DNA from: Zygnema cylindricum
Taxonomy: Eukaryota; Streptophyta; Zygnematophyceae; Zygnematales; Zygnemataceae
Length of the DNA: 64,000 nucleotides
Direction of reading: 5' to 3'
NCBI GenBank assembly: GCA_037447655.1
Contig: JBBHKE010002066.1
Span: 37,897 to 101,896 of the forward strand
Below the pieces are notes generated by a model. The model was given only the letters and a program-made list of their open reading frames with translations. It was not told the DNA's origin and did not search any database. Position 1 is the first letter of the stretch; each line of letters starts with the position of its first letter. Below are positions 11,085-22,301 of this stretch, piece by piece. The position numbers were made by a program, and so were the translations under genes.

Positions 11085-12616
11085 GGTGGACTTCCATTAG
11101 CGAAAAAGTGGGGTTTTTTACTGACGGCCGTACCGTTTCGTTCAGGTTCGTACATTTTTTTTCAACGAAAACAACATTACAGAAAATTGTCCAAGTTGTA
11201 GGCGTAAATTAGGACCGTCGGATTCAATTACACTTTTTATCCGTGACGCCACGTCACCAACCCTATAGTTTGTTAAGACCGTGCACAGGGAGGACAATTC
11301 TCGAATACAAAACGTGTAAAAATAGGCCGCGTGGAAAAGGTCAAAAAAATCCACAATGAGCGCGCGCATATGTGCGTACACGTCGCAAGGGCCATGTGCC
11401 TTGCGCCAGGGTGGCTGCAAATCTGCCGAAATTATCCCGTCACGCTCTAACCATCAAAGTTTGCCACCGCCTTTTTGTCGTTGCGTTTTGATATTTTGGG
11501 TAGTACATTTAATGCCCTTTGTTCGAGTCATTAATTACCTCCGAACGTAGAGATTTTTCTTCCGCGGGTACAGATATTACCTCCGCTCGTACAGATATTA
11601 GGTTCAGACTTTGTTGTTTTGAAAGCTTTAGTCCTCACTAAGCTTCATAGGCAAGGGGAGTGTTTTCTCAGTATTTAGAATACTTTGTGAAAAGTTTGGT
11701 TCAGTATCTACCAGAATTAATGTTACAGCGAACAGTGAGGGAGTTCACGGTGTGACACACTTCAGGGCACGCGTCGGTAAATGAGACACTCTACAAAGAT
11801 ACGTTCGTACTATTCAGACTACCATAAAGACCGAAGTGTCACATAAATGTTTCAACTTGGATGAAACTTCGAAATGATGGACGGTGAAGATTTGCTGCCG
11901 ACAGAAGGTGATCATCCGAGACCACGTCTGTAATTATCTGACGTGTTTGTACACGGTGTACTGTGATGTTACTTATCTCTAGTTTGTACAGAAGCGTGTT
12001 TTGTTTGATTAGTGTCTCAGTTGATATTCTTTCTGTATGACATACCTTGACATATTCAGGTATCCTCTTTTAGATAGTAGATATTATTAATGCATGGCTG
12101 GTATGCCTCCTTTGCTTAGTTAGGGCAATAAGTGGCTGCTAGCTCTTAGAAGAATAGATCTTTTAGGTATAAGAATAGGACTTAGCCATCTCAAAATTAG
12201 GAACTTGTTATATCAAAATTATCCTGTGACATTTTTGATATCTTTGACTAAGAATACCTCTCAGATCTGATTGCTGATTTCAGTGAAAATTTGCACTTGT
12301 GTTCCTTTTTGTATTATCAGCGTTGTGTCAAATTTGTAGGCCATTTAGTTGCCTAAATTATATTTGAGTGTGTTCCAAAGTTGTGTGTATTATTCTGAGC
12401 ATCTTTGACAGCTTCTTGCTTATCTGAATTATGTGATGTCTACTCCAGCATCATCTTCATCTTCAGTTGGTGTAGCAGTCACAGAACATCAGACTTTGCA
12501 TCCTAAGATTCTTTCAAGATTTTAAGCATCTAATATTAACCTACGTGTTACCAACCAGAATGAGCCACGCAAATAAAAAGCGGTTTAATGTCGCGACCTA
12601 ATGGAAGGCACGCCCT
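11085..12616. mobile_element. Tourist-like MITE, copy C2, inverted relative to C1, split by a solo LTR
   Basis: Starts GGGTGGACTTCCATTAGCG and ends TAATGGAAGGCACGCCCT, the mirror image of C1. After removing the solo LTR at 11612-12491, the body runs parallel to C1 in reverse complement, for example the TTGGTAAC/GTTACCAA and AATCTTGAAAGAAT blocks near both outer ends. The left flank is TGA but the right flank is TCA. Both flanks thus belong to the mirror symmetry rather than to a direct target duplication, which suggests that C2 arose by inverted duplication of C1. Confidence 0.7.
11612..12491 (+). mobile_element. Solo copia LTR (same family as the 12690-20917 array)
   Basis: Starts TGTTGTTTTGAAAGC and ends ACAGAACATCA. 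GACTT lies at 11607-11611 and 12492-12496; if the LTR stops three bases earlier, the duplication is 8 bp (TCAGACTT). The first 40 bp resemble the LTR at 39292. Near its 3' end (12437) an ATG opens a short Ser/Ala-rich frame beginning MST, as in the LTRs of the minus-strand array. The host palindrome arm resumes correctly on both sides, so this is an insertion followed by LTR-LTR recombination. Confidence 0.75.
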
Positions 12617-12644
12617 TCAACCAAATTTTCCATACAATTACTAA

Positions 12645-12689
12645 AGGTACGTCCCCATGTAAGCGATACTTTGAAAAAGTATTTTGTGT
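12645..12689. mobile_element. Terminal fragment of a second Tourist-like family
   Basis: AGGTACGTCCCCATGTAAGCG, preceded by TAA at 12642-12644, matches the left terminus of the complete element at 32244-33191 over about 45 bp. It stops where the copia LTR begins at 12690, so the copia insertion cut it. Confidence 0.5.
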
Positions 12690-13665
12690 TGTTCTACAAC
12701 CACAGTAGCAGGAGGAGAGCCAAAAGCAGTAGTAGTGGAAGTAGACATTTAAAGCAGAAGCTAACAAGCACCCTACTTAACAACCAACTTCAAGATGTGA
12801 TAGAATGCAACTTAGTGATCTATGCAGACTTAAAATCTGCATAACAGTAGTAAGCACAGTGTAGAATCACTCTACAAAGATTCAACTCAATTGATCGAGC
12901 CAACCATAAGATATTCACACTGCAGATTCACAAAAACTGCCTTAGTTGATTAATATCCCAAGACTTGGATAATAACAATTTGTCTAAGTCATAAACTATA
13001 TACTCAAAGTGAATATCTACTGGTCAAACTAATTTAAGTGACTGTACTACAGTACTGTTATGTGCTACGACAAAGTACTAAAACTGTACTTACTATTCTA
13101 AGAGTACTTCCAAAACCTAATTTTGCCTTTTCTCTAAATGTGAATAGTGCGACACTATTTTAAATTTGCTAAACTACAATACCTTGTTTCCAGATATTTA
13201 CAAATAGAAGGCCGTATATTAAATGTTCCTGGCGCTTAGTCAGCAGTGGACTATAGCATTTGGCTGACTGTTGTCGTGTAGTATGAAGCACCTGATACCG
13301 TCCAAGTGTGCTTCGTCATTTGTGGTCCCTCCTGTATCGCATCCGTCAATCCGATGTCAATCAACGACCCTTCTAAGCTGACCGTACCATACTTTTCCAC
13401 ATATGCGGTTTGCATTCCGTTCGTCCGATTTCATCAATCTCTCGTTAATCTCGGACACGTGTAATTGGTCATCGGCGCTACTCCGTGAAACCTGCAACAC
13501 CCTTTTCCTACCGACGCGTGTCCAACTGGCCGTACAGTACACTATATTAGTCTTCTGTAACACTATTTGAGGTAAGTATTACCGGTTTTCATTTCCCCAA
13601 ATATTCTAAGTCCTTAATTCCTCCTCACAGCTCTATCTACTGAGTAAAAATTTCCAATTTCAACA
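12690..13665 (-). repeat. Copia LTR a (3' LTR of the array)
   Basis: In element sense it starts TGTTGAAATTGG just after a purine tract (TTTAGGGGAG) and ends TTGTAGAACA. It is nearly the same as LTR b at 17880-18863. An ATG near its 3' end opens an MSTS-type Ser/Thr-rich frame that lines up with gag in the full copy. Confidence 0.85.
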
Positions 13666-16600
13666 CTCCCCTAAATCTTTAGACTCAATCACTCACTCAG
13701 CCCAATAAACTTTCTACAAAAATGCAACTTAGGAGCAGGAAGGGGTTTGGTTAGCATGTCAGCAACCATTTTCTCATCCGGTAAATAACACAATTTTAAC
13801 ACTCTTGCATGCACATATTCTGTCACAAAATGAACACAATTTTAACACTCTTGCATGCACATATTCTCTCACAAAATGAAGTCTGACATCCATGTGCTTG
13901 CTCTTAAAACGATGACTTGGGTTAGTAGCAATAGCAATGACAGCCAGGTTGTCACACTAAATAATATCTGGACCTGTCTGCATGTATCCAAGTTCCTGCA
14001 AAATAGACTTAACCCATAGGAGTTCTTTGAGTGCAGAAGTTGCTCGCATGTACTCTGACTCCATTCTAGACTGTTCTGTAACCTTTTGCTGCTTGTTGCT
14101 CTAGCAGCAAGTTCCATCTCCGACCTTTAAGACGAAGCTGGTTGTGGATTTTCGGCTTGCCATATCCCCATAGCTGGCGTCACTCCAAGTCTGCATTTTC
14201 ACTTCTCCTCCTCCGAGTATCAGCTTAAGATCTCGTCCCTGCAAGGTATCTCAAAACTCTTTTTGCAGCTTCCCAGTCTGCCCTCTTAGGATTCTGCAGA
14301 CTTCTATTTAGGACTCCTAGAGCTGCTGCAATTTCAGGTCTCGTAGAATTCATGAAGTATATGAGACTTCCCACTTCCTGTCTATACGACTTTGAAGCCA
14401 TAAACTCTTCCTCCCCTGACTCTAGGCTCTCACTAACCATTATGCCTAAGTCTGACTCACTTTCATCAAGCTTTTGTCTGAATTCCATGGGAGTTACAAA
14501 TCCTTTTACATCTTTCATTTCAAATTTTTCCAGAATATTACTTATTGCTTCCTTTTGGGTTAACATAATGAGGTTTTTGTTTTCTATCTCTCTCTACCTA
14601 TATTCCTAAGATATACTTAGATTCACCAAGGTCCTTCATCTCGAACCTTGACCCTAAAGCAGCTTTAATTCGATTTATCTCATCCATAGACTTGCTTAGT
14701 AAAAGGAAGTCATCCACATAAACAAGAATATAAAGAATCCTATTCTCCCCTTGCAGTACATATACTGAGTGATCTGAACTAATCCTTTGAAATCTTAGTC
14801 CAGTAAGAAATTCATATAGTTTTAAGTTCCATTTTCCGGGGGTTTGTTTTAGCCTATAAAAAGATTTTAATAGTTTACAGACAAAGTTTTCTTTCCCTTT
14901 TTCTGCATACATCTCTAGTTGTTTCATATAAATGGTTTCTTCTAACTCTCCATGCAGGAAGGCAGTCTTAAAGTCCATCTGGTGGACTTCTATGTATCTA
15001 TAGCTGCCAAACTTAGTAAGATTCTAATAGTGGGAAATCTGACAACGAAGAGAAGGTTTCCTCAAAATCAATACCTTCTTTCTGATTGTAACCTTTGGCC
15101 ACAAGTCTAGCCTTGTACCTTTTCATGGTGTTGTCCGGGTTGAGTTTCAATTTGAACACCCATTTGCTGCCGATGGCTTTGTTGCCCGGAGGAAGATCCA
15201 CCAGCTCCCACGTCTACGCCTCCATAATGGACTTTATTTTGTCGTTTACCGCCTCGATCCAGTGATTTCTCTCCGGTGATGAGAAGGCTTCTTGGATTGT
15301 TAATGGTTTCGTTGTAGCTACGGAGAGAGCAAAATGTGAACTTGCTCGTAGACACTTGCTGGTTGTTCTTCCCCCCGGAAATTCTGATGTTGAAATCGTT
15401 GGCAACCTGCTATTTGTTTTCTTGTTCTAAGCTGTTGTAGGTGCCGAACTGGATCTTGATTTTTCTGATTCCACATGTGTATGAAGTGGTGTAGATACCG
15501 GTGCCAATTTGGTTTTGCAGCAGGTGTTGCATCTGGTAGAGGGATCTGTGGAGATCTAGTTGTAGTCGGTGACTGTGACTGAGAATAAACAGGTTGAGTA
15601 TGTTCAAAGATCACATACTCTTGTACCTTTCCTCTTTGCTCACTTTCTGTGTTTCTGAACAAATCAACCGAATCTTGTTCATCCTTCAACTGTATATTTC
15701 TACATACAATGACTTTCTTCTTCTCTAAGACATATACCCCATAACCCTTTGCATTGTCATCATACCCCATAAATATCCCAGGTAAACCCTTTGCTTCCAT
15801 TTTCCATCTAGTCTGTGATGTGTCTAAGACAAAACATTTGCTGCCAAATACTTTAAAGTGACTAACATCCGGTTTCATGCATGTCCAAAGGTCATAAGGT
15901 GTAGTCTTAACCGATCTAGATGCAATTATGGTTTTAATATAGACCGCACAATTGAGTGCTTCAGCCCAAAATTTCAAATCTAAGCCTTTGTCTGCAAGCA
16001 TGGACCTAGCACTTTCTGTGACTGTTCTATTTAGTCGTTCAAAAACACCATTCCGTTCCTATGCGTACGGAACTATTAAGTTATGACTGATACCTTCTTG
16101 GAGGAGAAAATGTTGGAACTCCTTTGAAGTATAATCTCCTTCGTTGTTTCATCTGAGCGCCAAGATCGAAACTCCGTGCAGCTTTTCTGCCCATGCCTTG
16201 TAGTGCTTGAAGTGTGTAAACACTTCACTCTTGTGCTGCATGAAGTAGACTCTTGTGAACCTCGAGTATTTATCAGTGAATGTAACCATATAGTGGACAC
16301 CTCCAGCTGATGGAACTTGTGATGGACCGAGAACATCCGAGTGGATAAGTTGTAGAACTTTGTCCGATCTTTGATCAGATTGCTGTGGAAAAGGTAATCT
16401 GATCTTTCCAAGTGAGCATCGATCACATGATTTCACAAGTTGAGAAGTAAGAGAAACACCTTCAATCTTTCTTGAATTCACCATCTTTTGAAAGCTATCA
16501 TAATTGATATGGCCTAATCTCTTATGCCATAGTTCATTAACACATGATACACAGGAAAAGAAAATATCAATGTCTTTGTTTTCAACCATATCCATCCTAT

Positions 16601-17865
16601 ACATCTTGCTTGCATCTCTAGTTCCTGTCACTGCAACTTTACCAAGCTTGCTAACAACCTGTCTACCTCATTTGAAGATTACATCAAAGCCTTTGCTCTC
16701 TACCAAAGAAGTAGAAAATATATTCTTTTTGAACTCAGGTACATATTACACATTCTGGAGAGTTCTTTCTACCGACTTTCCCCTCACATCTACCATTAAA
16801 TATACATCACCCTCTGCTAAAGTTTGCACACTCATGGCGCATGCATAGTAGATGTTCTTGGGAGGTGTCGCCTTGAGGTCGGAAAAACAAGATTTGTTCC
16901 AACACATATATGTCGAAGCTCCGGTATCCATGATCCATCCTGTATCTCTCAAACCTTCCATAGCTGCCGCCATTGCAAATTATTTTGCTTCTTCACCTTC
17001 AGTATAAGAAAAAGGATCATCTTCTTCAGTTGCAGAAGTTGAGAAGAGAGCAGTTCCCCGAGAAGAGTTCCCGGAAAAGCCCTTGTGATATGGGCTCTGC
17101 TGCCAGCCTGGACGATATAGTCTTGATCATTTGCCTTTTTAAGCTTCGAACAGTACCTGTATCCATGTCCCTTTTCAGAGCAATAAAAGTAAGTAGTAGC
17201 TTGTCTATTTGGTCTATTGTTATATTGATTTAGATTCTGATTCCTATTCTGATTTATGTTATGATTAAGTGAAGTTTTCCTATCAAAATCAATGTTCAAA
17301 GTTTCTACCTTTCTCTCTCCATGAAGTATTTTAGTAGTTGCTTCTTCTTCTAAGATCAGATTGTATACTAACTGAAAAGTCTAGCTAGATTTATCATGAG
17401 TTTTCAGCTGGACAGACACTCCTTTCATATTACTAGGGAGTCCCCTAACAAGTAAAGTTGCCTGCTCGAACTCAGGAAATGAGCCACCAGCAGACGAATG
17501 TGCATCAATTAGAGCACGAAAGTTATCACAATATTCCACCATACTCCACGCGGGGTATTTATAGTCCCAGATTTGTCCAGCCACCAGAAGTTCCTCCTGG
17601 ACATTAGATTTCTCAAAAGCACTTTTTAGTGATTCCCAGATTTCTTTTGCTTTCTTCATTTTGAGCCGAGACATGACCAAATTCTCGGAGATGCACACAA
17701 TCAGATTGTTTTGCGCTAGTGAGTTTTTCTTCGCCCAGCTCGCATCTATTTCACTTTAAGTACCATCCAAGAACCCCAATAGATCAGCAGTTTCAAATGT
17801 GGATTCAACCATCGCCGCCGAGTATGCATACTTTTGGCCATTGATTTTGCGAATTCTTGATAAAA
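13666..17865 (-). pseudogene. Copia gag-pol, complete domain order, inactivated
   Basis: Order in element sense: gag capsid-like region (about 17850-17380), a zinc knuckle that has lost its first Cys (YFYC...H...C, about 17180), aspartic protease with DTGAS (about 16920), GAG-pre-integrase LWHKRLGH (about 16520), and integrase with the CX2C finger CDRCSLGK, HSD and an altered second catalytic region (SDET in place of SDNGG). Then come the integrase C-terminus (WAEAL, YDLW, 15960-15650), reverse transcriptase with YVDDFLLL (about 14700), and RNase H (13860-14120). Copia-type order with integrase before reverse transcriptase is clear. Stops and frameshifts split it into many frames, so no protein is expected. 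Confidence 0.9.
13788..13879. repeat. 46-bp tandem duplication in the RNase H remnant
   Basis: Two adjacent copies of a unit starting ACACAATTTTAACACTCTTG and ending CACAAAATGA. The second array member (near 18990) has a single copy, so the duplication arose after the two internal regions separated. It shifts the reading frame. Confidence 0.85.
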
Positions 17866-17876
17866 GGCCCATAACC
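17866..17876 (-). other. Primer binding site, initiator tRNA-Met anticodon-arm type
   Basis: GGTTATGGGCC in element sense, 3 bases past the LTR end. It is complementary to the anticodon arm of initiator tRNA-Met (GGCCCAUAACC), not to the tRNA 3' end. Confidence 0.7.
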
Positions 17877-17879
17877 TAT

Positions 17880-18863
17880 TGTTCTACAACCACAGTAGCA
17901 GGAGGAGAGCCAGAAGCAGTAGTAGTGGAAGTAGACATTTAAAGTAGAAGCTAACAGGCACCCTACTCAACAGCCAAATTCAAGATGTGATAGAATGTAA
18001 CTCAGTGATCTATGTTGACTCAAATTCAGCATAACAGTTGTAAGCACAGTGTAGAATCACTCTACAAAGATCCTACTCAATTGATCCAGCCAACCATAAG
18101 ATATTCACACGGCAGATTCACAAAAACTGCCTTAGTTGATTAGTATCCCAAGAATTCGATGATCACAATTTGTCTAAGTCATAAAATATATACTCACAGT
18201 GAGTATCTATTGGTCACACTAATTTAAGTGACTGTACTACAGTACTGTTCTATGCATCAACAAAGTACTAAAACTGTACTTACTATTATAAAAGTACTTC
18301 CAAAACCTAATTTTGCCTTTTCTCTAAATCTGAATAGTGCGACACTATTTTAAATTAGCTAAACTACAAAACCTTGTTTCGAGATATTTACAAATAGAAG
18401 GCCTTACATTAACTGTTCCTGGCGCTTAGTCAGCAGTGGTCCATAGTATTCGGCTAATTGTTGTCGTGTAGTACGAAGCACCTTATACCGTCCAAGTGTG
18501 CTTCGTCATTTGTGTTCCCTTCTGAATCGCATCCGTCAATTCGATGTCAATCAAGGGCCCTTCTTGGCTGACCGTACCATACTTTTCCAGATATGATGTT
18601 TGCATTTATTTGTCCGATTTCATCAATCCGCTCGTTAATCTCCTACCACGTGTAACTGGTTATCAGCGCTAATCCGTGAAACCTGCAACACCCTTTTTCT
18701 GCAGACGCGTGTCGAACTGGCCGTAAAGTACACTATCTTAGTCTTTTTGTTATTGTAACACTATTTGAGGTAAGTATTTAAGGTTTTCATTTCCCAAAAA
18801 ATTATAAGTCCTTAATTCCTTCTCACAGCTCTATCTATTGAGTAAAGATTTCCAATTTCAACA
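17880..18863 (-). repeat. Copia LTR b, shared by two internal regions
   Basis: TGTTGAAATTGG to TTGTAGAACA in element sense. It serves as 5' LTR for the internal region at 13666-17879 and as 3' LTR for the partial one at 18864-20917; a purine tract precedes it on the latter side. This is the usual product of recombination between LTRs of neighbouring or sister copies. Confidence 0.85.
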
Positions 18864-20917
18864 CTCCCCTAAATCTTTAGACTCTGTCACTCACTGAGCC
18901 TTATAGCCTTTTAACAAAACTGCAACTTAGGAGCAGAAAGGGGTTTTGTTAGCATGTCAGCAACCATTTTCTCATCCGGTAAATAACACAATTTTAACAC
19001 TCTTGCAAGCACAGTTTCTCTCACAAAATGAAGTCAGACATCCATCTGCTTGCTCTTAAAATGATAACTTGGGTTAGTAGCAATAGCAATGGCTGCCTGG
19101 TTGTCACACCAAATAATCTGTGGACATGTCTGCATGTATCCAAGTTCCTGCAAAATGGACTTAACCCACAGGAGTTCTTTGAGTGCAGAAGCTGCTGCCA
19201 TGTACTTTGACTTCATTGTAGACTGTGCTATAACCTTTTCCTGCTTGCTCCTTCAGCAGCATGTTCCATCTCCGATCTTTAGGACGAAGCCGGTTGTGGA
19301 TTTCCGACTTGGCATATCCCCATAGCTGGCGTCACTCCAAGTTTGCATTTTCACTTCTTCTCCTCTGAGTATTAGCTTAAGATCTCGAGTCCCTGCAAGG
19401 TATCTCAAAACTCCTTTGCAGCTTCCCAGTCTACCCTCTTAGGATTCTGCAGACTTCTACTTAGGACTCCTACAGCTGCTGCAATGTCACGTCTTTTAAA
19501 ATTCATGAAGTTTATGAGACTTCTAACTACCTGTCTATACGACTTTGAAGCCATAAACTCTTCCTCCCCTGACTCTAGGCTCTCACTAATAATTATGGCT
19601 AAGTCTGACTCACTTCCATCAAGCTTCTGTGTGAATTCCATGGGAGTTACATATCCTTTTACATCTTTCATTTCAAATTTTTCCAACATATTACTTATTG
19701 CTTCCTTTTGGGTTAACATAATGAGTTTAGTGATTCCGTCTCTCTTTACTTCTATTCCTAAGTTACACTTAGATTCACCAAGGTCCTTCATCTCTAACCT
19801 TAACCTTAAAGTAGCTTTTAATTAGATTTATCTCATCCATAGACTTGCTTAGTAAAAGCAAGTCATCCACATATACAGCAATATAAAGAATCCCATCCTC
19901 CCGTTGCAGTACATATAGTGAGTGATCTGAACTAAACCTTTGAAATCCTAGTCCAGTAAGAAATTCATCTAGTTTTAAGTTCCATTGTCTGGGAGCTTGT
20001 TTCAGCCCATAAAAAGATTTTATTAGTTTACAGACTAAGTTTTCTTTCCCTTTATCTGCATACATTTCCGGTTGTTTCATATAAATGGTTTCTTCTATCT
20101 CTCTATGCAAGAAGGCAATCATAACGTCCATCTGGTGGACTTCCATGTTTTCTATAGCAGCCAAAATTAGTAAGATTGTAACAGTGGAAAATCTGCGAAG
20201 TGGAGAGATGGTTTTCTCAAAATCAATACCTTCTTTTTGATTGTAACCTTTGGCCACAAGTCTAGCCTTAAACCTTTCGATAGTGTTGTCCGGGTTGAGT
20301 TTCAATTTGAACACCCATTTGTTGCCGATGGCTTTCATGCCCGAAGGAAGATCCACCAGCTCCCACGTCTGCGCCTCCATGATTGACTTCATTTTGTCGT
20401 TTATCGCCTCGATCCACTGATTTCTCTCCGGTGATGAGAAGGCTTCTTCATTTGTTAATGGTTCCGTTGTAGCTACGGAGAGAGCAAAATGTGAACTTGC
20501 TCGTAGACGGCTGCTGGTTGTTCTTCCGCCCGGAAATTCTGATGCTGAAATCATCGGCAACCTGCTACTTGTTTTCCTGTTATGAGCTGTTGTAGGTGCC
20601 GAAACTGGATCTTGATTTTCTGATTCCACATGTGCAGAAAGTTGTGTAGATACTGATGCAGATTTTGGTTCTGCAGCAGGTGTTGCATCTGGTAGAGGGA
20701 TCTGTGGAGATCTAGTTGTAGCCGGTGACTGTGACTGAGAATAAACAGGTTGAGTATGTTGAAAGATCACATACTGTTGTACCTTCCCTCTTTGTTCACT
20801 TTCTGTGTTTGTGAACAGATCAACAGAATCTTGTTCATCCTTCAACTGTATATTTCTACATACAATGACTTTCTTCTTCTCTAAGACATATACCCCATAA
20901 CACTTTGCATTGTCATA
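18864..20917 (-). pseudogene. Partial copia pol (integrase C-terminus, reverse transcriptase, RNase H)
   Basis: The longest piece, 19775-20932, is 385 codons without a stop. It holds the integrase C-terminal tail, a linker, and reverse transcriptase with KWVFKLK, MDVMIAFLH and YVDDLLLL. Downstream pieces carry the connection domain (19405-19791) and RNase H with CDNQAAIAIA (19034-19216). Gag, protease and the integrase core are missing because the copy ends at 20917. It resembles the neighbour at 13666-17879 at roughly 90 percent by eye but has its own lesions. Confidence 0.88.
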
Positions 20918-22301
20918 GTGGTTACCACACATCTAGTGGGGTTAGTAGATTTGAAAGTCTTAGTGGAGGGTAAGAATTTTATACTCACCTTCTTAGATGT
21001 ACTCTACATTCCTCCGCTGAGTAAAAATCACATCTCTACGACTATGTTAGATGATAATAAGTTTAATACCTTCACTAAAAATAGAGTCTTATAGCTAAGT
21101 GTGGGGATTAAGTCTACTTCACAGCATATAACGGTAGCCAAGAAATGTTTTGAGTAATGAAAAGAAGAATGCTTACTATGTTGGTGTTCCAACGTTGATG
21201 ATTGGCATAAGCGATTAGGGCATGTGCATTTTGATAGGTTGAGGGAAATAAATAAACTTGGTGTAGTAGAAGGCATTGAATTTGGGGATAATGATGGATG
21301 ATTGTAGTGACTGTGCACAAGGTAAGGCTCACAAACTTCCCTTTCCCAAAGCTGCCATATATAGAGGTGAGAAAGTACTAGATGTGGTCCACATAGATAT
21401 CTGGGGACCAGCAAAAGTACCTTTGGTTGGTGGAAAGAGGTTTATGTTCACAATAACCGATGATTGGTCTAGATACATTAGAGTCTACTTCCTAAAAACA
21501 AAGTTTAAAACATCAACTTACTTTAAAGAATATAAAGCTTAAAGTGAGAAGTTGCATGGAACCCCCATTTAGAGAATAACGAGTGATAAAAGGGTGGAAT
21601 ATACCTCTAACCAGTTTGAGGAATACTTGAGAGATGATGTAGTTCAACACCAAAAAAGTGTACCATATTACACGGAACAAAATGGGGTAGGTAATAGGTT
21701 AAACTGAACACTAAAAGATAGTGCATGCAGTATGTTGGTTGACAAGAAAATAGGTAAGAGATTTTGGGCAAATGCCATGAACTTTGCCAACTACATTAAC
21801 AATAGAGTGCTTACCTTAGCAGTAAAGGGAATGAAACCTTATGAGAGATGGGTTGGAAGGAAACCAAATATCTCTCAACTTAAAGTATTTGGTATCTAAG
21901 TTTAGAATCTTGACACGGATAGGAAAAAATAGAAACTAGATGCTAAAGGAAAACCTGGATACTTTGTAGGATATGATGAGGATGTTAAGAGATATAGACT
22001 TTATGACTTAGCAAAGAGATATATCATTCTAGTCAAACACTTAGTTGTCATGGATGAAGGGAATTCATTTGACCCCTTTAAATATACCAAGAAGATAAGA
22101 ATCAAATTTGAGTCTCAAGGTAAGGAGGACTCTGTTCTTCTCAAATAGGACATGAGTGAAACTGGGGTTGGAGATTCAAGGGAGATCTAAGACACAGAAG
22201 ATCCGCCAGAAACCTCACATATTCCTATGGAATTTGATGAGACAAAAGAGGAGGAACCGGAACCGGGTTCCATGGATAGGGGAGACGATGAGATAGGAAG
22301 G
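20918..22301 (+). pseudogene. Copia protease end, GAG-pre-integrase and integrase (first half of the split element)
   Basis: Readable blocks are VLYIP near 20995, WHKRLGHVHFDRL near 21208, the integrase zinc finger CSDCAQGKAHKLPFPK (21300-21350), HIDIWGPAKVP with the first catalytic Asp, and TDDWSRYIRVYF. Then come a damaged second Asp region, YTEQNG, and the C-terminal FWANAMNFANYI and YERWVGRKP blocks up to the pol linker. Several stops and frameshifts are present. It is closest to the copies at 34041-41602 and 42127-60391. Confidence 0.85.

Larger units (their letters stand above)
9648..12641. repeat. Large imperfect palindrome, about 3 kb, with a 748-bp centre
   Basis: The left arm (9648-10330) and right arm (11085-12641, less the solo LTR) are reverse complements by eye over about 680 bp. 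The symmetry passes beyond the transposon ends into a GTAATTGTA(C/T)G block on both sides. Copy B forms the spacer. Confidence 0.65.
12690..20917 (-). mobile_element. Tandem copia array: LTR, internal, LTR, partial internal
   Basis: Minus-strand Ty1/copia sequence arranged (in + coordinates) as LTR 12690-13665, complete internal region 13666-17879, shared LTR 17880-18863, and a second internal region truncated at 20917 inside integrase. The two LTRs differ by several percent by eye. The two internal regions carry different stops and frameshifts, so they diverged for a long time. The 5' end is lost at a junction with the plus-strand element. Confidence 0.88.
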
